Assembly: GCF_949769195.1 (NCBI RefSeq)
Contig: NZ_OX458333.1
Coordinates: forward strand, 3,692,001 to 3,756,000
DNA length: 64,000 bases
Source of the DNA: Methylocaldum szegediense
Lineage (GTDB): Bacteria > Pseudomonadota > Gammaproteobacteria > Methylococcales > Methylococcaceae
Reading direction: 5' to 3'
Shown here: positions 50,821 to 59,103 of the stretch, one piece after another
Layout of the letters: each line of letters opens with the position of its first letter
How positions within the stretch are numbered: position 1 is the first letter of the stretch
Notes under the pieces: generated by a model
Database searches by the model: none
Told to the model about the DNA's origin: nothing
Seen by the model: only the letters and a program-made list of their open reading frames with translations
Made by a program: the position numbers and the translations under genes

Positions 50821-51870
50821 TCAGCCCATGCGCGCCACGCCCGTGATCGTCGGACGTTCCGAATACCGCAAGGCGATAAACAGGAAAAACTGCGCGCCGA
50901 AGATCAGGTTGGCCAGGACGAGATGGATCGGCTGGACGAACGCGGGAAATCCGAGACGGTCCAGGGTCACCCCGGTGCCTATAGCGGCCACCACCAAAGC
51001 ACCTAGCCCGATGGCGAAACTGCGGAGCAGGTGCCGACGGTGCAGGCGCTGCACTAGATGCCAGACCAGCCACAGGTTCGTAAAGAGAATGACAGCGGAA
51101 AACGAACGGTGGATATAGAAAATGGTTGGAAACTCTTCTCGCCAAAGGTGGCGTTCGGCTTGATTGAAAGTCGAGGCGATGATGTCCACCGATTCCCGAA
51201 TCTGGGTTCCCATCATGATTTGTAGCAGCGTCATCCCCATGGCTGCCGCCAGGACGGTTTTAAATTTGGGTGATAGGGCGCCGCTATCTAATCGGCATAG
51301 TGTGTCCTGCTGCGATCTCGCGATCGTGTAGATCAGCAGGCAAACGATCACAAAGGCCATGACCATATGGGCGGTGATCATGATAGGCCGCAAATTGCTG
51401 GCGACCACCGCGGAGCCCAGCCAGCCCTGGAAACCTACCAGCAGGAATACGAGTAAGGCCAGGAAAAAGACGGTACGGTCTCGTTTTAGATACGGGACCG
51501 AATAGAGCAGAGTCAGCAGAACGAGTACCCCGATACTCACGCCGACCAAGCGGTTCACATATTCGGTCCAGGTCTTGACCGGATTGAACTCCGTGTCTGC
51601 ATAACCTCGTTCGGCATAAATTTCATGGTAGTTCGGCGGCAACTGGGATTCATCGGTCGGCGGGATCCAGCGGCCAAAGCACGTCGGCCAGTCAGGGCAG
51701 CCCATTCCGGCGCCCGAGGCGCGAACGATACCGCCGACCAAGATCAGAAAATAAACTGCGGCGATCGTGATCAGGCCGATCCGGCGGAACCGCCTGGAAA
51801 TCGCTGCATCGGATGGGTTGGAGGGAAAAGCGTGTTGAGGCTCAAAGGCGGAAGAGACCGTATCGTTCAT
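50821..51870 (-). CDS. ctaA: Heme A synthase (COX15/CtaA family)
   Basis: CtaA oxidises the C8 methyl of heme O to give heme A for aa3-type cytochrome oxidases. The 349-residue protein has eight predicted helices and the family blocks VRASGAGMGCPDWPTCFGRW, TEYVNRLVG, AHMVMAF, HRSFSAVI, and QPIHLVLANLIFG with the paired heme histidines. Presence implies that the organism makes an aa3 oxidase, so it respires oxygen. No coxABC or ctaB gene is in the window. Confidence 0.93.
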   Translation of the reverse strand: MNDTVSSAFEPQHAFPSNPSDAAISRRFRRIGLITIAAVYFLILVGGIVRASGAGMGCPDWPTCFGRWIPPTDESQLPPNYHEIYAERGYADTEFNPVKTWTEYVNRLVGVSIGVLVLLTLLYSVPYLKRDRTVFFLALLVFLLVGFQGWLGSAVVASNLRPIMITAHMVMAFVIVCLLIYTIARSQQDTLCRLDSGALSPKFKTVLAAAMGMTLLQIMMGTQIRESVDIIASTFNQAERHLWREEFPTIFYIHRSFSAVILFTNLWLVWHLVQRLHRRHLLRSFAIGLGALVVAAIGTGVTLDRLGFPAFVQPIHLVLANLIFGAQFFLFIALRYSERPTITGVARMG

Positions 51871-51939
51871 GGCTGATATTTCGACGAACTAGGAACGTAG
51901 AATTTTGCAAGATGGCCTGCGGCTAGCCGTTAACCGCGT

Positions 51940-52410
51940 CTAACGAGCCGGCATGACCGAAAAGGATTCTGAGATGCTGAAGCTGCGGCTGCGAGTACTC
52001 TCGGAAAGGTCCTGATAATACAGCCGAACGCGATAATTTCCGACCGGCAACCGGCCGATCCGATAACTCTGGTAAAGCCCGGCGCCAGGGAGACCCTGCC
52101 CGTGCGGCTGATAGGTATAAAAGCATTGCCCGTAATGACTGACGACGACTTCGATTTCGTTGCCCTTCATTCGGGCATCGACGCGGCTGTCGTGGCAACC
52201 CCGCCGCGGGAAATAAATCAGGATTTCTTCATTGTCGCGAGGGGTGTTCGGTTCGATAAAAATCGTCTCACCCGGCGTTCCGCCAGGCACCCAGTGGTAT
52301 CCCTGGGCACTGGCCAAGAGAGGCGGAAACATCAGGAGAAGCGCTGAAGTATGTCGGCGAATGCGGGATAACCGTACTGACCGAGACCTGGAAAAACGGC
52401 CTTCAGTCAT
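51940..52410 (-). CDS. Small secreted or periplasmic protein of unknown function
   Basis: A 156-residue protein with a basic N-terminus and hydrophobic core (TSALLLMFPPLLASAQ), probably a signal peptide cleaved near residue 36. The mature part is beta-rich, with one GCHDSR and one YGQCFYTY, so a disulphide is possible. The ATG at 52410 overlaps the stop of the CDP-alcohol phosphatidyltransferase gene by eight bases. I recognise no family. It belongs to the DUF2066-pgsA transcript. Confidence 0.7.
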   Translation of the reverse strand: MTEGRFSRSRSVRLSRIRRHTSALLLMFPPLLASAQGYHWVPGGTPGETIFIEPNTPRDNEEILIYFPRRGCHDSRVDARMKGNEIEVVVSHYGQCFYTYQPHGQGLPGAGLYQSYRIGRLPVGNYRVRLYYQDLSESTRSRSFSISESFSVMPAR

Positions 52411-52972
52411 TGCGCATACCCGCAACTCGGGTTTCGCGGTAATAACTGCTTCCCCAGATATACACATACAACGCGCCGCTGGCCAGGGTGGTTACAAACA
52501 CGACCGCGATCAGTCCTGTGATGAGGCCGGCGGGCAACGGCACGAAGCCATTGTGCAGGAGTACGATAAACACCAGAAAAAGCTGAAGCAGAGTATTCAC
52601 TTTGCTGATTAGAAGCGGCTGCCCTTCGAACGGCCTCAGCAAGAAATAATACAGCACCGCGCCTGTGAATATCACCACATCGCGGAGCACCACAGTCGCC
52701 GAGAGCCAAAACGGGAGCAACCCCATGGAGCTCAGCACAATGTAGGACGAAACTAGCAGTAGCTTGTCGGCCAATGGATCGATATAGGAGCCGAGACGGG
52801 ATTGCCAATGAAAATGCTTGGCCAGGAAACCGTCCAGGGCATCTGATACACCCGCGACCACGAATAGCGTCAGCGCCCAATCGAAGCGCTTTTGCAGAAT
52901 CGAGGCGACGACCGGGTAGACGAGTAGGATTCGGCAAACCGAGATGATGTTGGGTATGTGACGTGCTTTCAT
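52403..52972 (-). CDS. CDP-alcohol phosphatidyltransferase family protein (PgsA-like)
   Basis: An inner-membrane enzyme of 189 residues with the family motif DxxDGxxAx8Gx3Dx3D, read here as DALDGFLAK...GSYIDPLADK, and about five hydrophobic segments. It would transfer a phosphatidyl group from CDP-diacylglycerol to an alcohol such as glycerol-phosphate. AK replaces the more usual AR after DG. It overlaps the DUF2066 gene by four bases and the secreted-protein gene by eight. This purM-divergent paralogue is known in many gammaproteobacteria; the alcohol acceptor is not proven. Confidence 0.88.
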   Translation of the reverse strand: MKARHIPNIISVCRILLVYPVVASILQKRFDWALTLFVVAGVSDALDGFLAKHFHWQSRLGSYIDPLADKLLLVSSYIVLSSMGLLPFWLSATVVLRDVVIFTGAVLYYFLLRPFEGQPLLISKVNTLLQLFLVFIVLLHNGFVPLPAGLITGLIAVVFVTTLASGALYVYIWGSSYYRETRVAGMRND

Positions 52973-54006
52973 TCGGCCAATTGGTAGGTTAGCCCGGAAA
53001 AATGCCGGTCTTCGTTGGCGACTGGTCTCAACACGCGCCCTAAAGCCAGGGCCTCTTCCAACGACTTTCTGTCACCGAGCACGGAAAGCTTGAAAAGGGC
53101 ATGGTCGGCGTCCACTCCCAGCCATTCCAATTTTTCGACCTGTGACAAGCGGCTCAGATAGGTCGTTGCCCTATCGATCGCATCGAGAGACGAAAGGCCC
53201 ACGATTTTTAGCTCCAGGGTCGTTTCTTGCGTCGTGCGCGGAATGAATCGTTCGGCCAAGCGCGTGTAGACACCGGACGTGGCCGATTGAAATGCTCCTG
53301 AGAGATCGGAGAAGTTCCCTTGCCATGTCTCATCCGTATTTTGCAGGTAAAGCCGCCAGGTTGCATCCCAAGTGCCCTCTGGCTTATGTGACAGGCGTCC
53401 GGCCAGGACCACATCGGTCTCGTAGCGGGCGGACGCTTGCCGGATCCTTTCCCCGTTCCCGGTTGCCAAATCATCGAGACTCAGACTCTGTTGGTCGGTT
53501 AAATCCCACAAAGGCAACGTCACTGGAACGCCGCTTTCCTCTGCGGCGGCTCGAAGAGCCTGGTCGATTTCGGGCATCTGGTCGGCCACGAACATCGATT
53601 CTTGCGCATTATCCTCAATCGAAAGCCACACCAGCACTTCGGGGCGCTGCTCTCCCCAAGAGCTGATATTCGCTCCGCGCAAGGTCTTCTTGATACGGGG
53701 AGGATCGAAGTCCACGCTCAGATAATTAAGCGGCGCACCGCCGGTCGCCTTGGTGATGTATTCGTACTGCAGAACGAACTGATCGGGCTTTTCCAGCATG
53801 GCGCGTATCGCTTTGGACTGCATGGCATCGGTCCTGACCAATCTCCTGAGGACCATCTCGAGAGCTCTGCGGATGTCTTCGTTGCGCGTCGATTCATCCT
53901 TGCTCTGTACGGCGACGTCCATTCGATACAATCCTTTTATTTCCGCGGCCATAAGGCGCGGGCAAAGCGCTATGAACCACAAACTGACGAGGGCGACGAG
54001 GCGCAC
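52969..54006 (-). CDS. DUF2066 periplasmic protein
   Basis: A 345-residue protein with a signal peptide (about 1-20, cleaved after LMAA) and a conserved domain matching DUF2066, with RRALEMVLRRLVRTDA and GERIRQASARYETDVVLAGRL. The role is unknown. The start is a GTG at 54006 with a GGGAGGA site seven bases upstream. It overlaps the phosphatidyltransferase gene and is divergent from purM, an arrangement shared with Pseudomonas. Confidence 0.85.
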   Translation of the reverse strand: MRLVALVSLWFIALCPRLMAAEIKGLYRMDVAVQSKDESTRNEDIRRALEMVLRRLVRTDAMQSKAIRAMLEKPDQFVLQYEYITKATGGAPLNYLSVDFDPPRIKKTLRGANISSWGEQRPEVLVWLSIEDNAQESMFVADQMPEIDQALRAAAEESGVPVTLPLWDLTDQQSLSLDDLATGNGERIRQASARYETDVVLAGRLSHKPEGTWDATWRLYLQNTDETWQGNFSDLSGAFQSATSGVYTRLAERFIPRTTQETTLELKIVGLSSLDAIDRATTYLSRLSQVEKLEWLGVDADHALFKLSVLGDRKSLEEALALGRVLRPVANEDRHFSGLTYQLAE

Positions 54007-54172
54007 GAGGATCCTCCCGCAGGTTGTCGTAGAGCGTTGTACAATATCACAATCCTTTTAAGCAGCTAAAACCCTCGATGTCCGTTCGTCTACGCGAGAT
54101 TCTGGTCGAATCGGCATCGGTTTCCGGCTTGTTAGAGTCCATTTTTCCGAATTGATTTCCCGGAGATTCAGC

Positions 54173-55216
54173 TTGACCGATTCCAAATCCGTACCCCTCG
54201 ATTATAAAAGCGCTGGTGTCGATATCGAGGCCGGCAGTGCGCTCGTAGAACGGATCAAACCCGTTGCCGCAAAGACGCGTATTCCCGGCGTGCTGGGCGG
54301 ACTCGGCGGATTCGGCTCGCTGTTTGAGCTTCCCGTGGGTCGTTATAAGCAGCCGGTTTTGGTCGCCGGCACCGATGGGGTAGGCACCAAGCTGAGGTTG
54401 GCTATCGATACCGGTCGTCACGGCGGCGTCGGCATCGACCTGGTTGCGATGTGCGTCAACGATATCGTTGTACAGGGCGCCGAACCGCTGTTCTTTCTTG
54501 ATTATTACGCCACGGGCAAGCTGAATGTTGACGTCGCCGCCTCGGTCATCGAGGGCATAAGCAAGGGGTGCGAGTTGGCAGGCTGTGCGCTGGTGGGTGG
54601 CGAAACAGCGGAAATGCCCGGCATGTATGGCGCGGGCGATTACGATCTGGCCGGCTTTTGCGTGGGGATCGTGGAAAAAGAGGAGTTACTTGACGGGAGT
54701 CGGGTTCGTCCAGGCGACAAACTGCTCGGTCTCGCATCCTCCGGTCCGCACTCGAACGGCTATTCCCTGATCCGCAAGATCGTCGAGCGCGAGGGCTGCA
54801 GCCTAACCGAATCGTTGGAAAGCAAATCTCTGGCCGATTGGCTGCTGGAGCCGACCCGAATTTATGTTAAGCCGCTGCTTCAACTGATGCGCCAGGTCAA
54901 GATTCATGCCTTGGCCCACATCACCGGCGGCGGCATCACGGAAAATCTGCCACGGGTCCTGCCGAACGGGTTGGAGGCGGTGGTCGATCCGAACGCATGG
55001 CCGAGCCCGGCCGTGTTCCGTTGGCTCCAGGAAAAAGGCGGGGTAGATGATAGCGAAATGCTGCGTACCTTCAATTGCGGTATCGGAATGATCGTATGCG
55101 TCGCACCGGAAGACGAAGCGAACGCACGCGCGGTGCTGACCGCCGCCGGGGAGACCGTGTACGGGATCGGCGAGATTGCAACGGCCGAGGGCTTGCCCAG
55201 GGTCAAGTACGTCTAG
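54173..55216 (+). CDS. purM: Phosphoribosylformylglycinamidine cyclo-ligase
   Basis: PurM closes the imidazole ring to give AIR in purine synthesis. The 347-residue protein has [44 protein letters not shown] and [14 protein letters not shown] chose the TTG at 54173, with GGAGA seven bases before it; the frame is open to an earlier TTG (54152) but no ATG stands nearby. purN, usually next, is replaced by a glycosyltransferase 30 bases downstream. Confidence 0.95.
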   Translation: MTDSKSVPLDYKSAGVDIEAGSALVERIKPVAAKTRIPGVLGGLGGFGSLFELPVGRYKQPVLVAGTDGVGTKLRLAIDTGRHGGVGIDLVAMCVNDIVVQGAEPLFFLDYYATGKLNVDVAASVIEGISKGCELAGCALVGGETAEMPGMYGAGDYDLAGFCVGIVEKEELLDGSRVRPGDKLLGLASSGPHSNGYSLIRKIVEREGCSLTESLESKSLADWLLEPTRIYVKPLLQLMRQVKIHALAHITGGGITENLPRVLPNGLEAVVDPNAWPSPAVFRWLQEKGGVDDSEMLRTFNCGIGMIVCVAPEDEANARAVLTAAGETVYGIGEIATAEGLPRVKYV

Positions 55217-55246
55217 GCGTAATACTCGTCTTTGGTTTGAGGCGTT

Positions 55247-55972
55247 ATGGAGCTTAGTGTCGTCGTGCCGGTTCACAACGAAGAAGACAATGTCGCACCG
55301 CTAATTGCGGAGATTGAGCGGGTTTTGGTCGACGCGGGAGATTACGAAATGGTTTTCGTCGACGACGGAAGTACCGATCGTACCTTGGACCGACTCGATG
55401 GTTTACGGGCGCGATACCCGCGGCTCCGTGTCTTGCGCCACCGGCGCTGCTGCGGTCAAAGCACAGCGTTGTTGACAGGCGTTCGCGTGGCTCGAGGACG
55501 AATCATCGCGACCCTCGATGGCGACGGGCAGAATAATCCTGCCGATATTCCCAAGTTGGTCGCCGCTCTCAAGACTTTAGAGGAAGGAGGGACGAAAGGG
55601 ATGGTGGCCGGATTTCGTAAACGTCGCAAGGACACCGTTTGGCGGCGCTTTTCCTCCCGGGTCGCCAATATCGTGCGCGGTTCGCTGCTCGGCGACAACA
55701 CACCGGACACGGGATGCGGTCTCAAGGTTTTCTCGCGCGAGTTGTTTCTTTCCCTGCCGTACTTCGACCATATGCACCGATTCCTACCCGCGTTGGTTCA
55801 GAGGGCCGGCGGAAAGGTAGTGTCGGTGGAGGTCGACCATAGGCCGCGGATGCGCGGAGTCTCCAAGTACGGGACCTGGCAGCGGCTTTGGGTGGGGATC
55901 GTCGACCTGTTCGGGGTTATGTGGTTGCAAAGGCGCGCACAAATTCCCGAGGTGGAGGAAATCGCCGGATGA
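55247..55972 (+). CDS. Glycosyltransferase family 2
   Basis: The 241-residue protein has a GT2 fold with VVPVHNEEDN at its start, VFVDDGSTDRT, and the metal motif DGDGQNNP, resembling dolichyl-phosphate mannose synthase-like enzymes that load sugars on polyprenyl phosphate. GMVAGFRKRRKD and DTGCGLKVF are typical of this branch. No long hydrophobic tail is present, so it is probably peripheral to the membrane. Partner lipid-flippase genes are not nearby. Confidence 0.85.
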   Translation: MELSVVVPVHNEEDNVAPLIAEIERVLVDAGDYEMVFVDDGSTDRTLDRLDGLRARYPRLRVLRHRRCCGQSTALLTGVRVARGRIIATLDGDGQNNPADIPKLVAALKTLEEGGTKGMVAGFRKRRKDTVWRRFSSRVANIVRGSLLGDNTPDTGCGLKVFSRELFLSLPYFDHMHRFLPALVQRAGGKVVSVEVDHRPRMRGVSKYGTWQRLWVGIVDLFGVMWLQRRAQIPEVEEIAG

Positions 55973-56046
55973 TCGGCGTCTTTATCCGCCGCGCGAGATG
56001 GCGTAAGTTTTTAACTTTAACCGGTACAAGAACAAAGGAAAATAAT

Positions 56047-56418
56047 ATGCGACCGAATTCTCTTCTGCTCGTAACTGCCGCTTTTTTCATGGGGGCCGGA
56101 GTAATCCGAGCCGAAGAAGCGACGATGCCGCCCCGCCAAATGCTTTTGGAGAAAGCCGTCGAGCTGCCGACGAACAAGGTTAACGCGCGGGTAGTGCGCG
56201 TCATTTTTCCGGAAGGATACAAAACGCCTCTGCATACACATGAAGGGCCAGGTCCTCGTTATGTCGTGAAAGGCAAGGTAAAAATCGAGGAAGGCGGTCA
56301 GGTGCGGGAATACGGCCCCGGAGAAGTCTTTTGGGAAACTGGCCAGTGGATGACGGCCGAAAACGTCGGGCAGGGCGAAGCCGAACTCATCATCATGGAG
56401 TTGGCGGCTCCGAAGTGA
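56047..56418 (+). CDS. Small periplasmic cupin-domain protein
   Basis: From the ATG at 56047 the 123-residue protein has a signal peptide ending near IRAEEA, then a single cupin barrel with the first metal motif HTHEGPGPRYVVKGKV and the second region YGPGEVFWE. AGGA lies eight bases upstream of the start. The frame continues upstream into the glycosyltransferase gene but without family similarity. The substrate is unknown; a metal-binding or sensor role is possible. Confidence 0.82.
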   Translation: MRPNSLLLVTAAFFMGAGVIRAEEATMPPRQMLLEKAVELPTNKVNARVVRVIFPEGYKTPLHTHEGPGPRYVVKGKVKIEEGGQVREYGPGEVFWETGQWMTAENVGQGEAELIIMELAAPK

Positions 56419-56470
56419 GCCCGATCCACCTATGGGATCGGAACAGCCCGATGAGTAAGGGGCGGCACCA

Positions 56471-57313
56471 TCACTCTTGTTTGTTCCCACTAGGCGTCCG
56501 GGTTTCAGCAGGCGTTGCCGTGATCGAAACGGCACTTGCTTGCAAGTGACTCAGCCAGCCATGAATCCGGTTGAGGAGAAAGTCTTCGCTATCCTGCCAC
56601 CCGCGGTGAGGCTCGTTCAGAACCAACAACTGGTAAGATGGGTTGGCTTTCATGACCGTGCGCTTGCGAGATGCCTCGTCGTTGACGGAGACCGATATTC
56701 GCCGGCTTAGAATTTCCAATATCGGCAGACTGATGGCGCGCAGACTGCCGGCGGAGATGGGTGGCACGTCGAGTTCCCCTACGGGTGCCGGATCGATCAG
56801 CACGGCACCCTTGACGCTGTTGTCGGGGGCGTCGGCGAGATAGCGGAGTGTTCCCCATGCCCCGGTATCGTGAGCTAGCAAGGCGATAGTTCCGATGTTT
56901 TTCTCCTTCAAGTAGGTGATGCCGGACTGCAGCCTCACGATCGCTTCCGGAACGAGATCGGCTTGCCCCTGTAAATCGTCAGGAACCGCGATGGGCATAG
57001 CCAAAGATAAAGTGTTCCAGCCATGTTCAGGCAACCCCCGCCGAAGCGGACGAATCAGATCGGCCGCATCCTGGTTTGAATCTCTCCCGTGCAGCAGGAC
57101 GACGGCGCCGCGCACGTTCTTCGATACCGCCTCCCGATACAATCCCTGGAATTCGAGACCGGACGCTTGTAGCCGCACGACTTCACCCGGGCTTGTACGA
57201 GCGTCGATGTCTTGGGTGATCTGAAGTTCGCGGTACCCATCCGTTGCCCATAGCTCGCCGCTCGCGAGCCAGGCCAAAAGGCCGATGCCCAGAACGGGCT
57301 TAAAAGACGCCAT
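56471..57313 (-). CDS. DUF3530-family alpha/beta-hydrolase-like protein
   Basis: A 280-residue protein with a signal-like N-terminus and a fold resembling alpha/beta hydrolases: VVLLHGRDSNQDA, a nucleophile-elbow region LLAHDTGAW, and GAVLIDPAP. The nucleophile position is Asp rather than Ser in this reading, so it may be non-esterase or inactive. DUF3530 fits the overall pattern. The ATG at 57313 is chosen. It is divergent from the GH57 gene across 125 bases. Confidence 0.8.
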   Translation of the reverse strand: MASFKPVLGIGLLAWLASGELWATDGYRELQITQDIDARTSPGEVVRLQASGLEFQGLYREAVSKNVRGAVVLLHGRDSNQDAADLIRPLRRGLPEHGWNTLSLAMPIAVPDDLQGQADLVPEAIVRLQSGITYLKEKNIGTIALLAHDTGAWGTLRYLADAPDNSVKGAVLIDPAPVGELDVPPISAGSLRAISLPILEILSRRISVSVNDEASRKRTVMKANPSYQLLVLNEPHRGWQDSEDFLLNRIHGWLSHLQASAVSITATPAETRTPSGNKQE

Positions 57314-57438
57314 TTTGTTCACAAATCGTTTCCTTGAAAAAAGCAAACACAGATGGGGTCGCAGCGGTCCAGCAATTTCGATTGGTGTACACTGGCCGGA
57401 CCCGAACAACCCTCGTTATGCATACCGGAGCGTTACTC

Positions 57439-58899
57439 ATGGAAACACTTGCCGAAACCATAGACGGTCTTCCCAATATCTCGGGGTCGGAATTTTTGAT
57501 CGAACAGGTGATTCGAAATCGGCCCGACCCGATCTTCAAGGATTCTAGCCGGATCGATTTCGGCCGCATCAAGAGCGCGGCCGCGATCGCGCTGCATATG
57601 CATCAGCCTTTGATTCCCGCGGGTGGCAGCGACCTGCCGACCGCCAAGATCATCAGCAATCTCAAGTACATGATGGAGAACCAGCATATCGGGGACAACC
57701 ATAATGCTCCGGTTTTCCACTGGTGCTACAAGCGCATGGGCGAATTCGTGCCGCAGCTGATACATGAGGGCAAGGAACCGAGGGTCATGCTGGAATACTC
57801 GGGAACCCTGTTCTACGGCCTTCGTGAGATGGGGCTGCACGATGTGTTCGATAATCTCAAGACCATCACCTTGAATCCGGATTACCGCCGTGCCGTCGAG
57901 TGGCTAGGCGCGCCCTGGGGCCACGCAGTGGCCCCGTCGACGCCAGCCCAGGATTACCGCCTGCACGTCAAAGCCTGGCAGCACCATTTCGCTGCCATCT
58001 TCGGCGTCGAAGCCTTGGAGCGGGTGAGGGGATTTTCGCCGTCCGAGATGGCTCTGCCGAATCACCCGGATGTCGCTTACGAATTTGTGAAGACGCTTCG
58101 GGATTGCGGCTATACCTGGGTTCTAGTGCAGGAGCATACGGTCGAGCGGCCCGAAAACGGCTGGGGGCCGGAACACAAGCATTTGCCGCATCGGCTAGTG
58201 TGCACCAATTCGGAGGGCGAGAGCGTCAGCATCATCGCGATCATCAAGACCCAGGGCAGTGATACCAAGCTGGTGGCTCAGATGCAGCCCTATTACGAGG
58301 CCAGAAGCCTGTCTCGCTGGGAGTTGGCGGGGAAATCGGTTCCACCGCTGGTCACGCAAATCGCCGACGGCGAAAACGGCGGAGTGATGATGAACGAATT
58401 TCCGCCGAAATTCATGGAGGTAGTCCGCGAGGCCAGCGGTTCGGAAACGCCTCTCATGAACGTCACCGAATACCTCGAGTTTCTGGCTGACATGGGAATT
58501 GGAGAAAGTGATTTTCCTGTGATCCAGCCTTTGTTCCAAAAAAAGATTTGGGATCGTTTCAAACCCGGTGACGGCGCCGAAAAGCTGGAAAAGGTCATCG
58601 AAGAAATCAAGAAAGAAGATCACCGGTTCCACATGGAAGGCGGAAGTTGGACCAGCGATATCTCCTGGGTGAAGGGTTATGAAGATGTACTGGGCCCTAT
58701 GGAAGAAGCGAGCTCGCTATTTTACGAAAAGGTCCTGAAAAGAGGCGTGCCGACCGACGATCCGCGCAATCGGAATGCGCTATTCCATTTGATGACGGCA
58801 CAAACCAGTTGTTACCGATATTGGGGGCAGGGTTTGTGGACCGATTACGGGAAGGAGATTTGCCGACGCGCGAAAGAGATCATCAACAACGATTTCTGA
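57439..58899 (+). CDS. Glycoside hydrolase family 57 protein
   Basis: A 486-residue cytoplasmic protein with the GH57 opening IALHMHQPL, the GAPWGHAVAPST block and GFSPSEMAL in the position where GH57 amylases carry GFWLPECA (the Glu there is the nucleophile). FHMEGGSWTSD follows near the end. GH57 members act on alpha-glucans such as glycogen or make branching transfers; the exact activity is unknown. The ATG at 57439 has GGAG eight bases upstream. Its stop overlaps a possible 61-codon ORF. Confidence 0.85.
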   Translation: METLAETIDGLPNISGSEFLIEQVIRNRPDPIFKDSSRIDFGRIKSAAAIALHMHQPLIPAGGSDLPTAKIISNLKYMMENQHIGDNHNAPVFHWCYKRMGEFVPQLIHEGKEPRVMLEYSGTLFYGLREMGLHDVFDNLKTITLNPDYRRAVEWLGAPWGHAVAPSTPAQDYRLHVKAWQHHFAAIFGVEALERVRGFSPSEMALPNHPDVAYEFVKTLRDCGYTWVLVQEHTVERPENGWGPEHKHLPHRLVCTNSEGESVSIIAIIKTQGSDTKLVAQMQPYYEARSLSRWELAGKSVPPLVTQIADGENGGVMMNEFPPKFMEVVREASGSETPLMNVTEYLEFLADMGIGESDFPVIQPLFQKKIWDRFKPGDGAEKLEKVIEEIKKEDHRFHMEGGSWTSDISWVKGYEDVLGPMEEASSLFYEKVLKRGVPTDDPRNRNALFHLMTAQTSCYRYWGQGLWTDYGKEICRRAKEIINNDF

Positions 58900-59084
58900 T
58901 GGCTTTTTGGATATCCCGCTCGTCGAACGCCAAGACGCCCGCAACGTGGCAGGCGCTATGGCGGACGGGAATGACAGGGCTTTACGCGTTTTCCTTCTTT
59001 TCTCTGGGGGTAGCTTGGGCTAAGGAAGCCGAGAAACATCGGTTTCCCTGCAAGCCGCTCCCAGAAAAAGCGGTTCACGCATAA
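58899..59084 (+). CDS. Possible 61-residue protein coupled to the GH57 gene
   Basis: Starting at the TGATG that ends the GH57 gene, a frame of 61 codons runs to 59084. It reads a short polar start, a hydrophobic segment GLYAFSFFSLGVAWA ending in an A-x-A-like site, and a charged tail. It could be a small exported or membrane peptide made by coupled translation. No homologue is recalled and its length makes chance plausible. It is converging with ftsH, 19 bases away. Confidence 0.3.
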   Translation: MAFWISRSSNAKTPATWQALWRTGMTGLYAFSFFSLGVAWAKEAEKHRFPCKPLPEKAVHA

Positions 59085-59103
59085 GTCCTGACTGGTTTCG
59101 ACA

